64,000 nt of DNA from Chlorobiota bacterium (lineage in GTDB: Bacteria > Bacteroidota > Ignavibacteria > OLB7): positions 1,525,001-1,589,000 of the forward strand of contig CP065014.1 of assembly GCA_016700335.1 (NCBI GenBank), read 5' to 3'. The notes under the pieces are model-generated. The model saw only the letters and a program-made list of their open reading frames with translations, did not search any database and was not told where the DNA came from. This document shows positions 9,998-20,700 of the stretch, piece by piece. A program made the position numbers and the translations under genes. Each line of letters opens with the position of its first letter. Within the stretch, counting starts at the first letter, position 1.

Positions 9998-10732
9998 TTA
10001 AAAAATATTTATCTCATAATCTCTTTGAGTAATTCTAATAATTTTTAATGGAGTACTATTTATATTTTCATTCTGAAGATAGTACCTAACAAATGAAACA
10101 ATACAACTTCCAAACAATTTTTTAAGTTCATCTTTACTAATAATCGCTTCTCCAAAACCATCTTGAACTTGTTTTTTTAATGTATAATTTTTAGATTTAA
10201 AATACAAATAAACATTAAGCAATTTATTTTTAGAAGGTTGCCAGGTAAGTTTTAAATCTTGATTTGAACTAACATTCTTATTTATAAATATTGGGTAAAT
10301 AGAATCCAAAACAGTAATTGAATATGAAATAAATTGGAATGAATCTGATTTAAAGAAAATGTCCCATTTGTTAGCTTCATACAAGGTTACATCATTGTTA
10401 GGAGGAATTCGTAGTGAATCTGAATTATTATGATACTTTAATTCATGATTATTTAAAGTAACTTCTAATGGCTTTTTAGTAGTATCTGGAAAAGTAAATT
10501 GAGCATAATAAGATAACCTTGTAGATTCTTTAATTGTATCACCAATTTGAGAACTTTGTGGAGTTAATTTTATTCCACTTATAGCATTAAAATCAGAGTT
10601 AATTATTCCATCTGGAATTAGTAATTCAAAATCATACTTATTTATAAAATTAGAAGAAATTGTTGGGCTTTCACAAGAATTCAAAATAAAAAAAGGAATT
10701 ACAAAGATGAAAACAATTGAAATTTTAATCAT
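9998..10732 (-). CDS. Putative lipoprotein of unknown function
   Basis: 244 residues starting with a lipoprotein signal peptide: MIKISIVFIFVIPFF followed by the lipobox LNSC, so Cys19 or Cys20 would be lipidated. The rest is beta-rich, without recognisable motifs: no HExxH, nucleotide-binding or repeat signature. It lies 81-99 nt downstream of the TMEM175-like gene's neighbourhood on the same strand: the stop of the upstream channel gene (10736) and this ATG (10732) are 3 nt apart, so the two are probably cotranscribed, and the subtilase gene follows. I do not recognise a family. Confidence 0.65.
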   Translation of the reverse strand: MIKISIVFIFVIPFFILNSCESPTISSNFINKYDFELLIPDGIINSDFNAISGIKLTPQSSQIGDTIKESTRLSYYAQFTFPDTTKKPLEVTLNNHELKYHNNSDSLRIPPNNDVTLYEANKWDIFFKSDSFQFISYSITVLDSIYPIFINKNVSSNQDLKLTWQPSKNKLLNVYLYFKSKNYTLKKQVQDGFGEAIISKDELKKLFGSCIVSFVRYYLQNENINSTPLKIIRITQRDYEINIF

Positions 10733-10735
10733 AAG

Positions 10736-11362
10736 TTAATCTAAAAACATTTTTTTTGGTTTGTCTAAAGGTAAGATAAATAAAAGTGGTATAATTGAAT
10801 AAATTACAAAAGAAATGTAAATATTTACCCAAGCCATTAAAACAGCAAATCCGTATATAATTGGTCCTCCAAAAAATGCTAAATACAAATTTTTTCTAAC
10901 ATCTTTATATATATACTCATCTCTCATATAATTTTTAACAATATAATAATATAAACTCCAAAGGAAAAAAGTTGAAAATATAATAACAATTCCTAAAGAA
11001 GCAACAGCAATAGGTAGCTTAGGATATGTACCTAAAAGTTCACTTGGAAATGGAATAAATGAAGTTGATAACAAGAATAATATATTTATCCAAACAAAAC
11101 CATAATCTATATGTTTTGCCATTCTAAGTATATTATGATGTTGAAGCCATAAAGTCCCAACAATTAAAAAACTTATCAACCAACTTAAGAATACGGGTAT
11201 TAAATCAAACAACTTTTCCTTAAGTTCAGAATTATCTAATGTACTGTTTAAGTGGGGAACTTTAATTTCTAGAATCAGTAAAGTAATTATAATAGCAAAC
11301 ACACCATCACTAAACGCTTCTAATCTATTTTTATTGAATTTCCAATATTTAAATTTTAACAT
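10736..11362 (-). CDS. TMEM175-family (DUF1211) potassium channel-like membrane protein
   Basis: 208-residue integral membrane protein. The first helix carries the family signature FSDGVFAIIITLLILEI (residues about 16-32) with the RxxxFSDG motif that lines the pore in bacterial TMEM175 potassium channels. Further hydrophobic helices sit at about 52-70, 85-105, 118-140, 157-175 and 178-198, giving six in all, as in bacterial one-repeat TMEM175 proteins that assemble as tetramers. Family membership is well supported; actual potassium conduction is inferred from family knowledge. It is the first gene of a minus-strand set with the lipoprotein and perhaps the subtilase, and diverges from the DUF1800 pseudogene. 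Confidence 0.85.
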   Translation of the reverse strand: MLKFKYWKFNKNRLEAFSDGVFAIIITLLILEIKVPHLNSTLDNSELKEKLFDLIPVFLSWLISFLIVGTLWLQHHNILRMAKHIDYGFVWINILFLLSTSFIPFPSELLGTYPKLPIAVASLGIVIIFSTFFLWSLYYYIVKNYMRDEYIYKDVRKNLYLAFFGGPIIYGFAVLMAWVNIYISFVIYSIIPLLFILPLDKPKKMFLD

Positions 11363-11497
11363 AATAATATAAGGTTACAATAAATTTATTTTAACAAAAC
11401 CAAAGTTTAAAATAATCATATTTTTCAAAATAAAATCTGAACTTAAAATTATTTATTAACTCTAATTAACTAAATACTACAAATAGTTATAAAAAAA

Positions 11498-13434
11498 ATG
11501 AAATTTATCAAGTTAATTCCAATATTTTTATTGTCAATATTATTATTAGATACCATAGAATATAGTAAAAGTAAAATGCCTTTTGAAAAAGTTGGTTTAA
11601 CACAAAGGCAAGCAGTTGCAATACTTATAGACAAATTTAGTTATAGACCAACTCCTGGGTTAATTGATTCAATAGTCATATTTGGCATAGATAACTGGTT
11701 TTTAGACCAATTAAAAGCTGATAATAAAGATATTGAATTAGAAAAAAATAGAACCATTCATGACATTAAAAATGACAACTAATGAAATTTCGAATATATA
11801 TATTAACCCTGGTAAACTTTTAATTAAGGCTAAACTTGAGAATGCATTTGATTAAACAGATACAATTAACAAAAAAGAATTTAAAAAGAATTTAATAAAA
11901 TTTGCTATTAATAATGGATATAAGCCTCAAAATGAATTAATTAGAGAATTGATTGCTCAAAAATATATAGATCTATTTTTACAAAAAATCAACTTCAAGA
12001 ACTGATGACTGATTTTTGGTTTAATCATTTTAATGTTTCAATTACATGTAATCATTCTAAGGAATTTGTTTAAATTATAAAAGAGAAGCAATTAGGTTGA
12101 TTGCATTAACAAATTTTAGGAATATTTTAGGAAAAGCAAGCATCCTGCAATGCTTACATACCTTGACAATGCTCAATCTACAGCACCTGAAGGAGTTAGA
12201 ACTACTCTTACTTACACCTTTGATAAAATGATAAATGAGAATAAAAACAGTTAGTTTTTCAATAGATATAAAGAGAATTTATTAGAGAAAAAAAAAGGGC
12301 TGAGGATGGTTTAAATGAAAAATTACCAAATGATTTTAAAATTTAAAAAGAAATAAATGAAAATTTTGCTAGAGAATTAATGGAACTTCATACATTAGGA
12401 GTTGATGGAGGTTATACACAAAAAGACATTGAAGGTATAGCCAGAGTTTTCACAGAGTGGACTAACTTTCCTAATGGTGATAGAGGAGATAAAATAAGAG
12501 AAAAAATTGATAAAGGTATAAAAGTATGGTTTATTCAACAGAATGATTTTTTATTTAGAGCTGATGTATATGATGCATAATTAAAATTTATTTTAGGGAT
12601 GGATTTTCCTGCTGGTGGTGGAATGGAAAAAGGTGAAAAAGTACTAGATATATTAGCATCACATCCAAATACTGCAAAATTTTTATGTAAAAAATTAGTA
12701 TCATTTTTTACAAATGATAACCCTTCTGAACCATTAATTAATAGGGTGGTAGATACATATGAATCAACAAATGGAGAAATAAAATCTTTACTAACAACAC
12801 TTGTTGAATTAAAAGAATTTTGGCAAGAAGTAAAAGTTAGAATTAAAATTAAAACTCCTTTTGAATATGTTATTAGCTCAATTAGAATTCTTGAAACTAA
12901 TGTTGAAAACCCAAACAATCTATATTTTAAAATTAAAGAAATGGGTCAGGAAATGTATTGATATCAAGCTCCAACTGGGTATCCTGATAAAGGAGAGTAT
13001 TGGGTTAATACAGGTTCATTAATTAATAGATTGAACTTTAACTTGAATTTTGCATTAAATAAAATTAATGGAGTCAAAGTTGATATTCTCAAGCTAAACA
13101 ACAACCATGAACCAAAAAGTATAGAAAACGCTTTTTAACTTATTTAAAATTTCTCTTACCAGGAAGAGATTTAGTTGAAACAAAAAGGCTTTTGTATCCA
13201 ATTATAAAGGATCCAGATTTTTCAAACAAATTAGATTCAAAGTTAAAAGAAAATAAGTCAAATAGTAAAAATGTTTCTGATAATTTAAGTGATTTTGAGA
13301 AAGATTTAGATGAAGATATTTTCTTTAAAGATAATGTTGAAACTGATATTAATGTAAATCAAGAAAACTCCAATTTTATGGTTTCTTAGGTTGTTGGTTT
13401 AATTTTAAGTTCTCCTGAATTTCAAAAGCAATGA
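11498..13434 (+). pseudogene. Decayed DUF1800-family gene
   Basis: Remains of one DUF1800 protein, broken by at least two frame changes and six or more stops. In order I can read: a signal peptide and N-terminus (11498-11782, with GLTQRQAVAILIDKFSY); QLQELMTDFWFNHFNV (about 11983-12035); RLIALTNFRNILGK; then, in another frame, KHPAMLTYLDNAQSTAPEG (about 12137-12195); NENFARELMELHTLGVDGGY with TQKDIEGIAR (12356-12445); FPAGGGMEKGEKVLDILASHP (12605-12670); APTGYPDKGEYWVNTGSL (12968-13020); and the C-terminal LILSSPEFQKQ before the TGA at 13432. These are the hallmark DUF1800 blocks in the right order. DUF1800 genes normally sit beside a DUF1501 gene; none is here. The gene cannot make the full protein. 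Confidence 0.92.
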
Positions 13435-13489
13435 TTTTGTATATTGCGATGAAATTTAATTATCTTTATGTTTCTTTACCATAATTAAT

Positions 13490-15340
13490 ATGCAATTAGA
13501 TAGCGATTTTGGATCTGAGATTAGAAGTAGAATTTTTCTTATTGTAACAGCAACATTACTATCTATTTTTATAGCTAGATTAATACAATTGCAGATTCTA
13601 CAAGGTAGTCAGTATAATTTAAGATCTGAATCTCAAGGAATTAAAAAAATTTCACGCGAACCAGTAAGAGGAAATATTTTTGATAAATTTGGTAGATTAA
13701 TTGTAGGAAATGTTCCATCATATGGTATATTAATAACTCCAAGTAAGTTAACAAAAGATTCAAAAAAACTTTTAGCATCAATAATGTTTATTGATACAAA
13801 TGAAATAAACCTTAAAATCAAACAATATAAACAAACACCATTCTCACCCGTTAGAATTTTTAGAGATGTCCCATTTGAAATTATTATTAAAATTAACGAA
13901 TATCATCGCAATTTAATTGGAGTTGATGTTTCAGAAGATTCTAAAAGGTCTTATTTACCAATTGTTAGAGCATCTCATCTCTTAGGTTATGCTAGAGAGA
14001 TTAATAAAAAAGAGATTGAAATAGATCCTCATTATTATTCATTTGGTGACATCATTGGTAAGACTGGAATTGAAAATTCATATGAACCATTTTTAAGAGG
14101 TGAAAAAGGATATGATTATATTGCCGTAAATAATAGAGGACAAAGAGTATCAGCATTTAATGATGGAAAACTTGATCAATCTGCTACAAATGGATTTGAT
14201 TTATATACAAGTTTAGATCCAAATTTACAAACTTATGCTGAATCTTTGATGAGAGGTAAGCGAGGAGCAATTGTTGCAATTGATCCAAATAATGGAGAAA
14301 TATTAACTGTTGCAAGTGCACCAGATTATGACCCATTAATTTTCAATAACAAATCAAATTCAAAAGATTTTCAACAAGTATATTCAGATTCATCTAAACC
14401 ATTGTTTAATAGGGCAACTCAAGCTATATATCCTCCTGGATCAACTTGGAAGCCTTTAATGGCTATTGCTGGAATGATGGAAGGTTTAATTACACCAAAA
14501 ACAAGAATCTCATGTGGTGGTTCTTTTAGCTATGGTGGAAGGACTTGGAAATGCCACGGTGCACATGGTAATATAAATGTTAGAGAAGCAATTCATGTTT
14601 CATGTAATGTATTTTTTTATAAATTAGCATTACAATTAGGAATAGATAATTATTACAAATGGGGTAAAATATTTAGATTTGGTACAAAGCAATCTGATAT
14701 TCCCGAAAACAAAACATTGTTACCTTCAAGAGAATACTTAGATAAAATGTATGGAAAAGATAAATTTCCAAGAGGAATATTAGTAAATTTAGGTATTGGA
14801 CAAGGTCAGCTTGGGGTAAGTGTTTTGCAATTAGCTTCGTATATTTCTACAATTGCAAATAATGGTGTATATCATCAACCTCATTTGGTTCGAGCAATAA
14901 GGAACAAATCAAATAACGGACAGATTCAACAAATGGTATTTGAAAATGAAGATTTAAAAATTCCAAAAGAGTTTCTAGATGTTGTACACTCTGGTTTGTC
15001 TGATGTTGTAAATGTAGCAGGAGGAACTGCAACAGGAGTTTCTATTAAGGGTGTCAGATTAGCTGGAAAAACAGGAACAGCTCAAGCAGGTAAAAACAAG
15101 AAAGATCACGCTTGGTTTGTATGTTATGCTCCATTTGATAAACCTAAAATTGCTATTTGTGTTTTAGTTGAAAATAGTGGATTAGGTGGAAGAAACGCTG
15201 CTCCAATTGCAAGCAGATTAGTTCAATTTTATTTAAATAGGCAAGTTGATAGTTTACAACTTGATACACTAAAATTATTACCACCTGGAGTTGTAAATGA
15301 AAATCCAAATGATGTAGAGGAAAGTACTATGTTACCTTAA
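13490..15340 (+). CDS. mrdA: Penicillin-binding protein 2 (elongasome transpeptidase)
   Basis: Class B PBP that cross-links peptidoglycan during cell elongation, normally with RodA and MreBCD. It has an N-terminal membrane anchor at residues 14-38, a PBP dimerisation domain at about 50-220 (EPVRGNIFDKFGR), and a transpeptidase domain at about 250-590. The active-site motifs are intact: S318-x-x-K321 (PPGSTWKPL), S371-C-N373 and K527-T-G-T (LAGKTGTAQAG). At 616 residues it has the usual length, and the GIENSYEPFLRG block favours PBP2 over PBP3/FtsI. It is isolated here, with no rodA or mreC neighbour; the DUF1800 pseudogene ends 55 nt upstream. Confidence 0.92.
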   Translation: MQLDSDFGSEIRSRIFLIVTATLLSIFIARLIQLQILQGSQYNLRSESQGIKKISREPVRGNIFDKFGRLIVGNVPSYGILITPSKLTKDSKKLLASIMFIDTNEINLKIKQYKQTPFSPVRIFRDVPFEIIIKINEYHRNLIGVDVSEDSKRSYLPIVRASHLLGYAREINKKEIEIDPHYYSFGDIIGKTGIENSYEPFLRGEKGYDYIAVNNRGQRVSAFNDGKLDQSATNGFDLYTSLDPNLQTYAESLMRGKRGAIVAIDPNNGEILTVASAPDYDPLIFNNKSNSKDFQQVYSDSSKPLFNRATQAIYPPGSTWKPLMAIAGMMEGLITPKTRISCGGSFSYGGRTWKCHGAHGNINVREAIHVSCNVFFYKLALQLGIDNYYKWGKIFRFGTKQSDIPENKTLLPSREYLDKMYGKDKFPRGILVNLGIGQGQLGVSVLQLASYISTIANNGVYHQPHLVRAIRNKSNNGQIQQMVFENEDLKIPKEFLDVVHSGLSDVVNVAGGTATGVSIKGVRLAGKTGTAQAGKNKKDHAWFVCYAPFDKPKIAICVLVENSGLGGRNAAPIASRLVQFYLNRQVDSLQLDTLKLLPPGVVNENPNDVEESTMLP

Positions 15341-15453
15341 AAAAAAACTAATATAATTTTAAATTATTAAATCAAAACTTATTGAATTTCCAAAAAGTTG
15401 ATTTTATAAAAATAAATATATAAATAAAATTTTAAATCATTTTTTATCAAATT

Positions 15454-16137
15454 TTAGTCTTCTTCACCAGGAACTTTTTCACCCATAACATAGCCAACAC
15501 CTCTAACTGAATGTATTAATCTAGAATTTCCATCTTCTTCAGATTTAGTTCTTAATCTATTTATATATACATCTACTAAATTAGAATTGGCATAAAAACT
15601 ATAGCTCCAAACATGTTGAGCAATTGTAGCTCTTGATAGGGTTCTACCAGCATTTCTCATTAAATATTCTAATAAAGAATACTCTCTAACTGTTAGTTCT
15701 ATTTCACGCTCACCTCTTTTTGCTTTATGAATTACAGTATCAAGTACCAAATCACCAACTTTAATTAAAGTTGATTTCTCAGATCTTCTAGTTAGTGATC
15801 TTAATCTTGCAGTTAACTCTTCAAAATGAAACGGTTTTGCTAAGTAATCATCTGCACCAGCGTCCAAACCTGAAACTTTATCTTGGGTACCAGTTTTAGC
15901 AGTTAACATTAAAACAGGAGTTTTATTTCCTTTTTCTCTTAACTCTTTTAGTACAGAAATTCCATCTCTTTTAGGCATCATCCAATCTAATACAATGCAA
16001 TCATATTCATTAGACAAAGCCATTTCTAGCCCAACTTCCCCATCTTCAGCAAACATAGATTCATGACCTTCTTGGTTCAAACCTTCAGTAATAAATTTTA
16101 TTACTTTTTTCTCGTCTTCAATTATCAAAACTTTCAT
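15454..16137 (-). CDS. OmpR/PhoB-type two-component response regulator
   Basis: 227 residues: a receiver domain (1-118) with the acidic pair at E7/D8, phosphoacceptor D51 (VLDWMMPKRDG), T79 and K101 (LAKPFHF), then a winged-helix DNA-binding domain (about 128-222) with LTVREYSLLEYLMRNAGR, the recognition-helix region VDVYINRLRTK and the closing IHSVRGVGYV. All phosphorylation residues are present, so it should be switchable. No histidine kinase lies next to it, making it an orphan in this window; target genes cannot be told. It follows rpoD on the same strand, but a strong terminator hairpin separates them. Confidence 0.93.
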   Translation of the reverse strand: MKVLIIEDEKKVIKFITEGLNQEGHESMFAEDGEVGLEMALSNEYDCIVLDWMMPKRDGISVLKELREKGNKTPVLMLTAKTGTQDKVSGLDAGADDYLAKPFHFEELTARLRSLTRRSEKSTLIKVGDLVLDTVIHKAKRGEREIELTVREYSLLEYLMRNAGRTLSRATIAQHVWSYSFYANSNLVDVYINRLRTKSEEDGNSRLIHSVRGVGYVMGEKVPGEED

Positions 16138-16214
16138 AATATTTTTATGTGTTAAACAATTTATAACAATTTGAAATACAAATTAAAAAAATTAACTATA
16201 ATTTCAATTATATT

Positions 16215-16258
16215 AAAAAAAAAATTCAAGTATTAATAAAATTATTAGCTTGAATTTT
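16215..16258 (-). terminator. Rho-independent terminator after rpoD
   Basis: A 10-bp perfect inverted repeat (AAAATTCAAG at 16221-16230, CTTGAATTTT at 16249-16258) has an 18-nt loop that can pair further. On the minus strand a run of about ten T follows. It sits 22 nt past the rpoD stop and isolates rpoD from the response-regulator gene. Confidence 0.8.
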
Positions 16259-16280
16259 AATTATAATAAAATTTAAAAAT

Positions 16281-17144
16281 TTAACCTAAGTAAGTTTTTA
16301 ATTGTTTTGATCTTGATGCATGCCTTAATCTTCTGATTGCCTTTTCTTTAATCTGGCGAACTCTTTCTCTTGTTAATTGAAATTTTTCTCCTATTTCTTC
16401 GAGTGTAAGAGCTTGTTCCCTATCTAATCCAAAATACAATTTAATAACCTCTGCTTCCCTTTCAGATAATGTTGATAATGCTCTTCTTACTTCTATTTGT
16501 AATGACTCTGAAATTAATCCTGAATCTGGATTTGGTTGAGTATCATTTTGCAATACATCCAAAAGCCTATTATCTTCCCCTTGAGCAAATGGAGCATCAA
16601 CAGATAAATGCCTACCAGAAATTCTAATTGTTTCTGCAACTTCAGTTATGGACATATCTAATTCTTCTGCTAGTTCACTTGCAGTAGGTTCGCGTTCATA
16701 TTGTTGCTCCAATCTTGAATACGTTTTCCCAATTTTATTTAATGTACCAACTCGATTTAAAGGTAATCGCACAATTCTTGATTGTTCTGCCAATGCTTGT
16801 AAAATAGATTGTCTAATCCACCAAACAGCATATGAAATAAATTTAAAGCCTCTTGTTTCATCAAACCTTTTTGCAGCTTTTATTAGTCCTAAATTTCCTT
16901 CGTTAATTAAATCACCTAATGATAATCCTTGATTTTGATATTGTTTAGCAACTGAAACTACAAACCTAAGATTTGCTTTTGTGAGTTGTTCTAAAGCTCT
17001 TCGGCTATCAAACCCTCCTCGTTTAATTCTTTTCGCTAAATCAATCTCCATATCAGCAGATAAAAGCTCCACCTTACCTATTTCTTGTAGGTAACGGTCT
17101 AATGATTGACTTTCACGATTTGTGTATTGTTTTGTTATTCTCAT
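16281..17144 (-). CDS. rpoD: Primary sigma factor RpoD/SigA (short Bacteroidota type)
   Basis: 287-residue sigma-70 factor of the compact form that serves as the housekeeping sigma in Bacteroidota. It lacks the long region 1.1. Region 1.2 is at the N-terminus (SLDRYLQEIGKVELL). Region 2 includes NLRFVVSVAKQY, GNLGLIKAAKRFDETRGFKF and the -10-binding/melting helix YAVWWIRQSILQALAEQ. Region 3 is at about 125-200, and region 4.2 with its helix-turn-helix (TLEEIGEKFQLTRERVRQI) is at the C-terminus. It recognises the atypical TTTG / TAnnTTTG promoters of this group, which agrees with the elements noted here. It is monocistronic, with its own terminator. Nothing about the protein is unusual. Confidence 0.95.
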   Translation of the reverse strand: MRITKQYTNRESQSLDRYLQEIGKVELLSADMEIDLAKRIKRGGFDSRRALEQLTKANLRFVVSVAKQYQNQGLSLGDLINEGNLGLIKAAKRFDETRGFKFISYAVWWIRQSILQALAEQSRIVRLPLNRVGTLNKIGKTYSRLEQQYEREPTASELAEELDMSITEVAETIRISGRHLSVDAPFAQGEDNRLLDVLQNDTQPNPDSGLISESLQIEVRRALSTLSEREAEVIKLYFGLDREQALTLEEIGEKFQLTRERVRQIKEKAIRRLRHASRSKQLKTYLG

Positions 17145-17247
17145 TTTTCTATAAATACATTTAAATTTTAAATCTCAATTGACTTAAAAATGGATTGCGA
17201 AAATAATGCTTTTATTGCTTTCACCGATCAAACAAAATTATTTAATT

Positions 17248-17661
17248 TTAACATCCTACTTTTAAATCTATTAAATTTAACAATTCAACTTTTTCAACAT
17301 TGTTATAAATTTGAAACTTACTTTTATCAATTGTTACCATTATTAAATTTGATTCAATTGAAATTGCTGCAGAAATTGCAATTCTTTCTTTGTTATGGAT
17401 ATTACCTAATGACGAAAGAATAGTTCCAATTGTTGTAGAATATCTACTACTAGCTCCTAAAACCTTTAAACCATAAATTACTTCATCAACTTTTTGTTTT
17501 TCAATTTTATTCTTTATCTTACTATACAATTCACTTACTTGAATAAATGATGTATAACATGTTTGTTTAACTAAAAGTTTTCTTAAAATTGACTCAACAT
17601 CTTTTGGAGAACATAAATAATCTACTATAATATCTGTCTCAATAAAATACCCTTTTGACAT
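17248..17661 (-). CDS. PIN-domain protein (VapC-like ribonuclease fold)
   Basis: 137 residues with the layout of a PIN nuclease: acidic residues D10 (ETDIIVDYL), E44 (QVSELYSK), E91 (ERIAISAA) and D111 (MVTIDKSKF) are spaced like the metal-binding quartet, and the SNLIMVTIDKSKF strand is typical of the C-terminal part. PIN domains cleave RNA, most often as VapC toxins. No antitoxin-like gene overlaps or abuts it: upstream, 58 nt away, is the large AAA+ regulator and downstream is rpoD. So either the antitoxin is missing, or it is not a toxin. The fold call rests on motif spacing only. Confidence 0.6.
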   Translation of the reverse strand: MSKGYFIETDIIVDYLCSPKDVESILRKLLVKQTCYTSFIQVSELYSKIKNKIEKQKVDEVIYGLKVLGASSRYSTTIGTILSSLGNIHNKERIAISAAISIESNLIMVTIDKSKFQIYNNVEKVELLNLIDLKVGC

Positions 17662-17719
17662 TTTTAATGTGTTTATGTTGGAATATAGAATTTAAAATTT
17701 AAATTAACTATTGAATGAA

Positions 17720-20700
17720 CTAATATGAATTAAATAGATTTAATCTAATTTTATTTATTGCAGTTTTTTTACCTTGAACATCAAAACACTTTTCTAGTAA
17801 ATCTGTAATCTCTTCATCATTTGATAATATTTGCAATGTATTTTTAGAAATAATTTCTGCGTTTTCATAATCATGTTCTTTCATCAATAATCCTATTAAT
17901 GTTATGGCAGTATTTCTTATTGAATTTTCAATTTCTTCTCTAATAGATTCAAAAAAATCATCATACAGTCCACTAAAAGGTACTCCTTTAATAGCAATCT
18001 CTAAAGCTAATTTGAAATTGTGAACAGATAAATAGAACGATTTTTTTTTAAGACCTTTTCTAGCAAGTTTTAAATATTTGTAGAAATCAAAAATGTCAAC
18101 CTGCATTAATTCTTCATTTAAAATAATTGGTTCAGTTTCTGAATTTTTAATTTCTTCTTCACCAACAAGCTCTCTAAGTCTTAACCTAACTACCCTCATA
18201 GTATTTCGTGCTTTATCTGGATCATTTTCACCAGTAACTATTTGACAGAACTCTAAAGCTGATAATTTATCATCTATTAATTTGTTTGCTACTGTAACTC
18301 CAATTGCTGTTCTAAGTCTTTCTCCCGAAATATATTCAGGATTACAATTTGGTTTAACAAGGGCAATCTTTCCAAATATTTTTAATTTTAATTTGTTGTT
18401 TATAGATATTGATTCAATTTTATAATATTTTTTTCTTAATGTTTCTATCTTCTTATTCCACAATGATTTAAATTTTTCATCTAATAAAATATCAGATTTT
18501 AAAATAATTGTTTTCATGTACAACCAAAGACCCCTTGCCAAACACCATTCTAAATGGTTAGTAATCATAATTAAAACATTACATTCTAATTTTTTATAAT
18601 ATTTTGAGTTTTCTATTTTGAGAAAAATCAGCAACTTAATAGATAAAAGTGCATTTATAATATTCCCAATTTTAAATACCTCATTTAATAATTCTGAATT
18701 AATTACATTTATTTTTTTCTCATCGAAGTTTTTATTTTTATCAAGTAAAATTTCAATTAACATTGTTAATCCAAATAATTTCATTTCATAAAATTCTGTG
18801 AAATCGTTTTTTTTCAGGTCCTTAACATTGATAACTGATAATAAGTTTACAAATAAACTAGGTTTGTATAATTCATCAAGAAATTTTAGTTTATTATTGA
18901 TTAAGTCGATAACATAATTATCTTGTCCAGTTAAAATTAATGAATCAATTAAGTTGTTAAAATATACAATTTTAGAGTTAACAGCTATTTCAGTTAAATT
19001 CTCAAATTCAATAATAATTTTATCTGGAGAAAATCCTAAATCTATTTTTATACAATCAATAAAACTTCTAGCAAGTAAATAATCAAATTTATTCCCCAAA
19101 ATTAAGTTCAAATTAATATTCTTTTCAAATACAATTTTAGATTCTTCTAATTTCCCATCTTCATATAAGAATATAGCTTTTATCTTCTCAATTAAATTTG
19201 TTTCAGTAACACTTAAATTACATTCTTCTATCCTTTTCAACAATTCATAATTTTCAGCTTTTTCCAAATTATTATTAAAGTTAGTAATTAAAAAAGTACC
19301 TACTTTTAATAATAGATTTTTTTTCCTAATTTCATCATTCTCACATTTACTCAATAGAAAACTGAATTTTTCTTTTATCAAATTTATAATCCAAAATTCT
19401 TGTTTAACATTGTTATGAGCTCTTATAATGTCTCTAACAAAAACTAAATAAGGTTTTGAGAATTGGATATTTAAATTGTTCTTAACTTTATCATCTACAA
19501 ATTCTAACTCTTTCAAAAGATCAACATCTTTTCTAGAAATTATTTTATTGTAAAATAATGCATCGTAACCCCAAATAAAATATTCTGTAATTATCTCAGA
19601 TTCTAATCCTTGGCATAATTTTATTAGCTCAGTAGCAATGTTTATAAAATTATCTGATGAAATATCTCTCTTAAAAATTATTAAGTTTGTAAATAAAAAT
19701 TTTGCTTTTAATTCTTTACTTTTAAGACAACTTTCATCAAATTCAAACATTGTAATCTCACAAATTGATTTTATAGAATCAATTAGAATTGGAGCAAATT
19801 TCCAATCAATTGTATTGCTAATGTTATAAGCAATATCAATACAATTTTCAATTGATTTCTCTATCAAATTATTATCTAATTTTAGAACTGAACACCCAAA
19901 TTTATTTATAAAATTGTTTAACTCTATAAATGGAACAAGAGAGAATATTGGTGAATTAGAATATATTATAGTTAAAATCCTTTCAAAATTCAGTTTAGAT
20001 TTTTTTAAAAATGAATCATGAACTAACGAATGAGTAAAACTAAGTGGAGGATATTCAGAAAAGTTTTTACCAAGTCTTAAAGGTGTTTCTTTAAAAGTTT
20101 CAATTAAAACACCTTTAAATATGAGTTTGTTTAATAAACTTGAATTTTTAGTTCCGATAAGTATTTCAGCTGATTCCCTACTGAAGATTTCACCTAATGT
20201 TGAAAGTTGAGAGCATAAAGTCATTTCCATTTCATTTAAATGAGACAACATTCCTTCAGACAAACTCTCAATACTTTTAGAAAGTATAATATTAAAGTTT
20301 GAAACTGATGATTTAATTAATTTTTCATTAGTATCAATTAACCCTGCTTTTATGATACCTCTAATTCCAGATTTAATGGCTAATGAATTACCTCTTGTAA
20401 TTTCTTTAATTAATAAAATAAATTTATCTTCTATTTCAAACCCTAACAAATTTTTAAGCATATAAAAAATATCTAGAATTGAATGTTCTTTTAAATCTAA
20501 TTCTTTGATAAGATATGGTTCTATAACGCTATTAAATATTGTTTCAATCGGTCTTCCTAAAAAAAGAACTGAAATCATTTCATCATTTAATCCAGTTAAC
20601 AATTTCTTTAAATCTGATAATGATTCTTTTGTAAACAAATGTACATCCTCAATTATTATAATTAAAGATCTTATATGAGATAAACTTGCTAAATTATTTA

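Noticed and set aside
12535..12918. Minus-strand ORF inside the DUF1800 remnant.
   Set aside because: The plus strand reads as DUF1800 blocks in this interval; the minus ORF has no recognisable features and is a shadow.
17190..17423. Plus-strand ORF of 77 codons between rpoD and the PIN gene, considered as an antitoxin.
   Set aside because: It lies mostly antisense to the PIN gene, has a low-complexity Leu-rich translation, and no antitoxin features.
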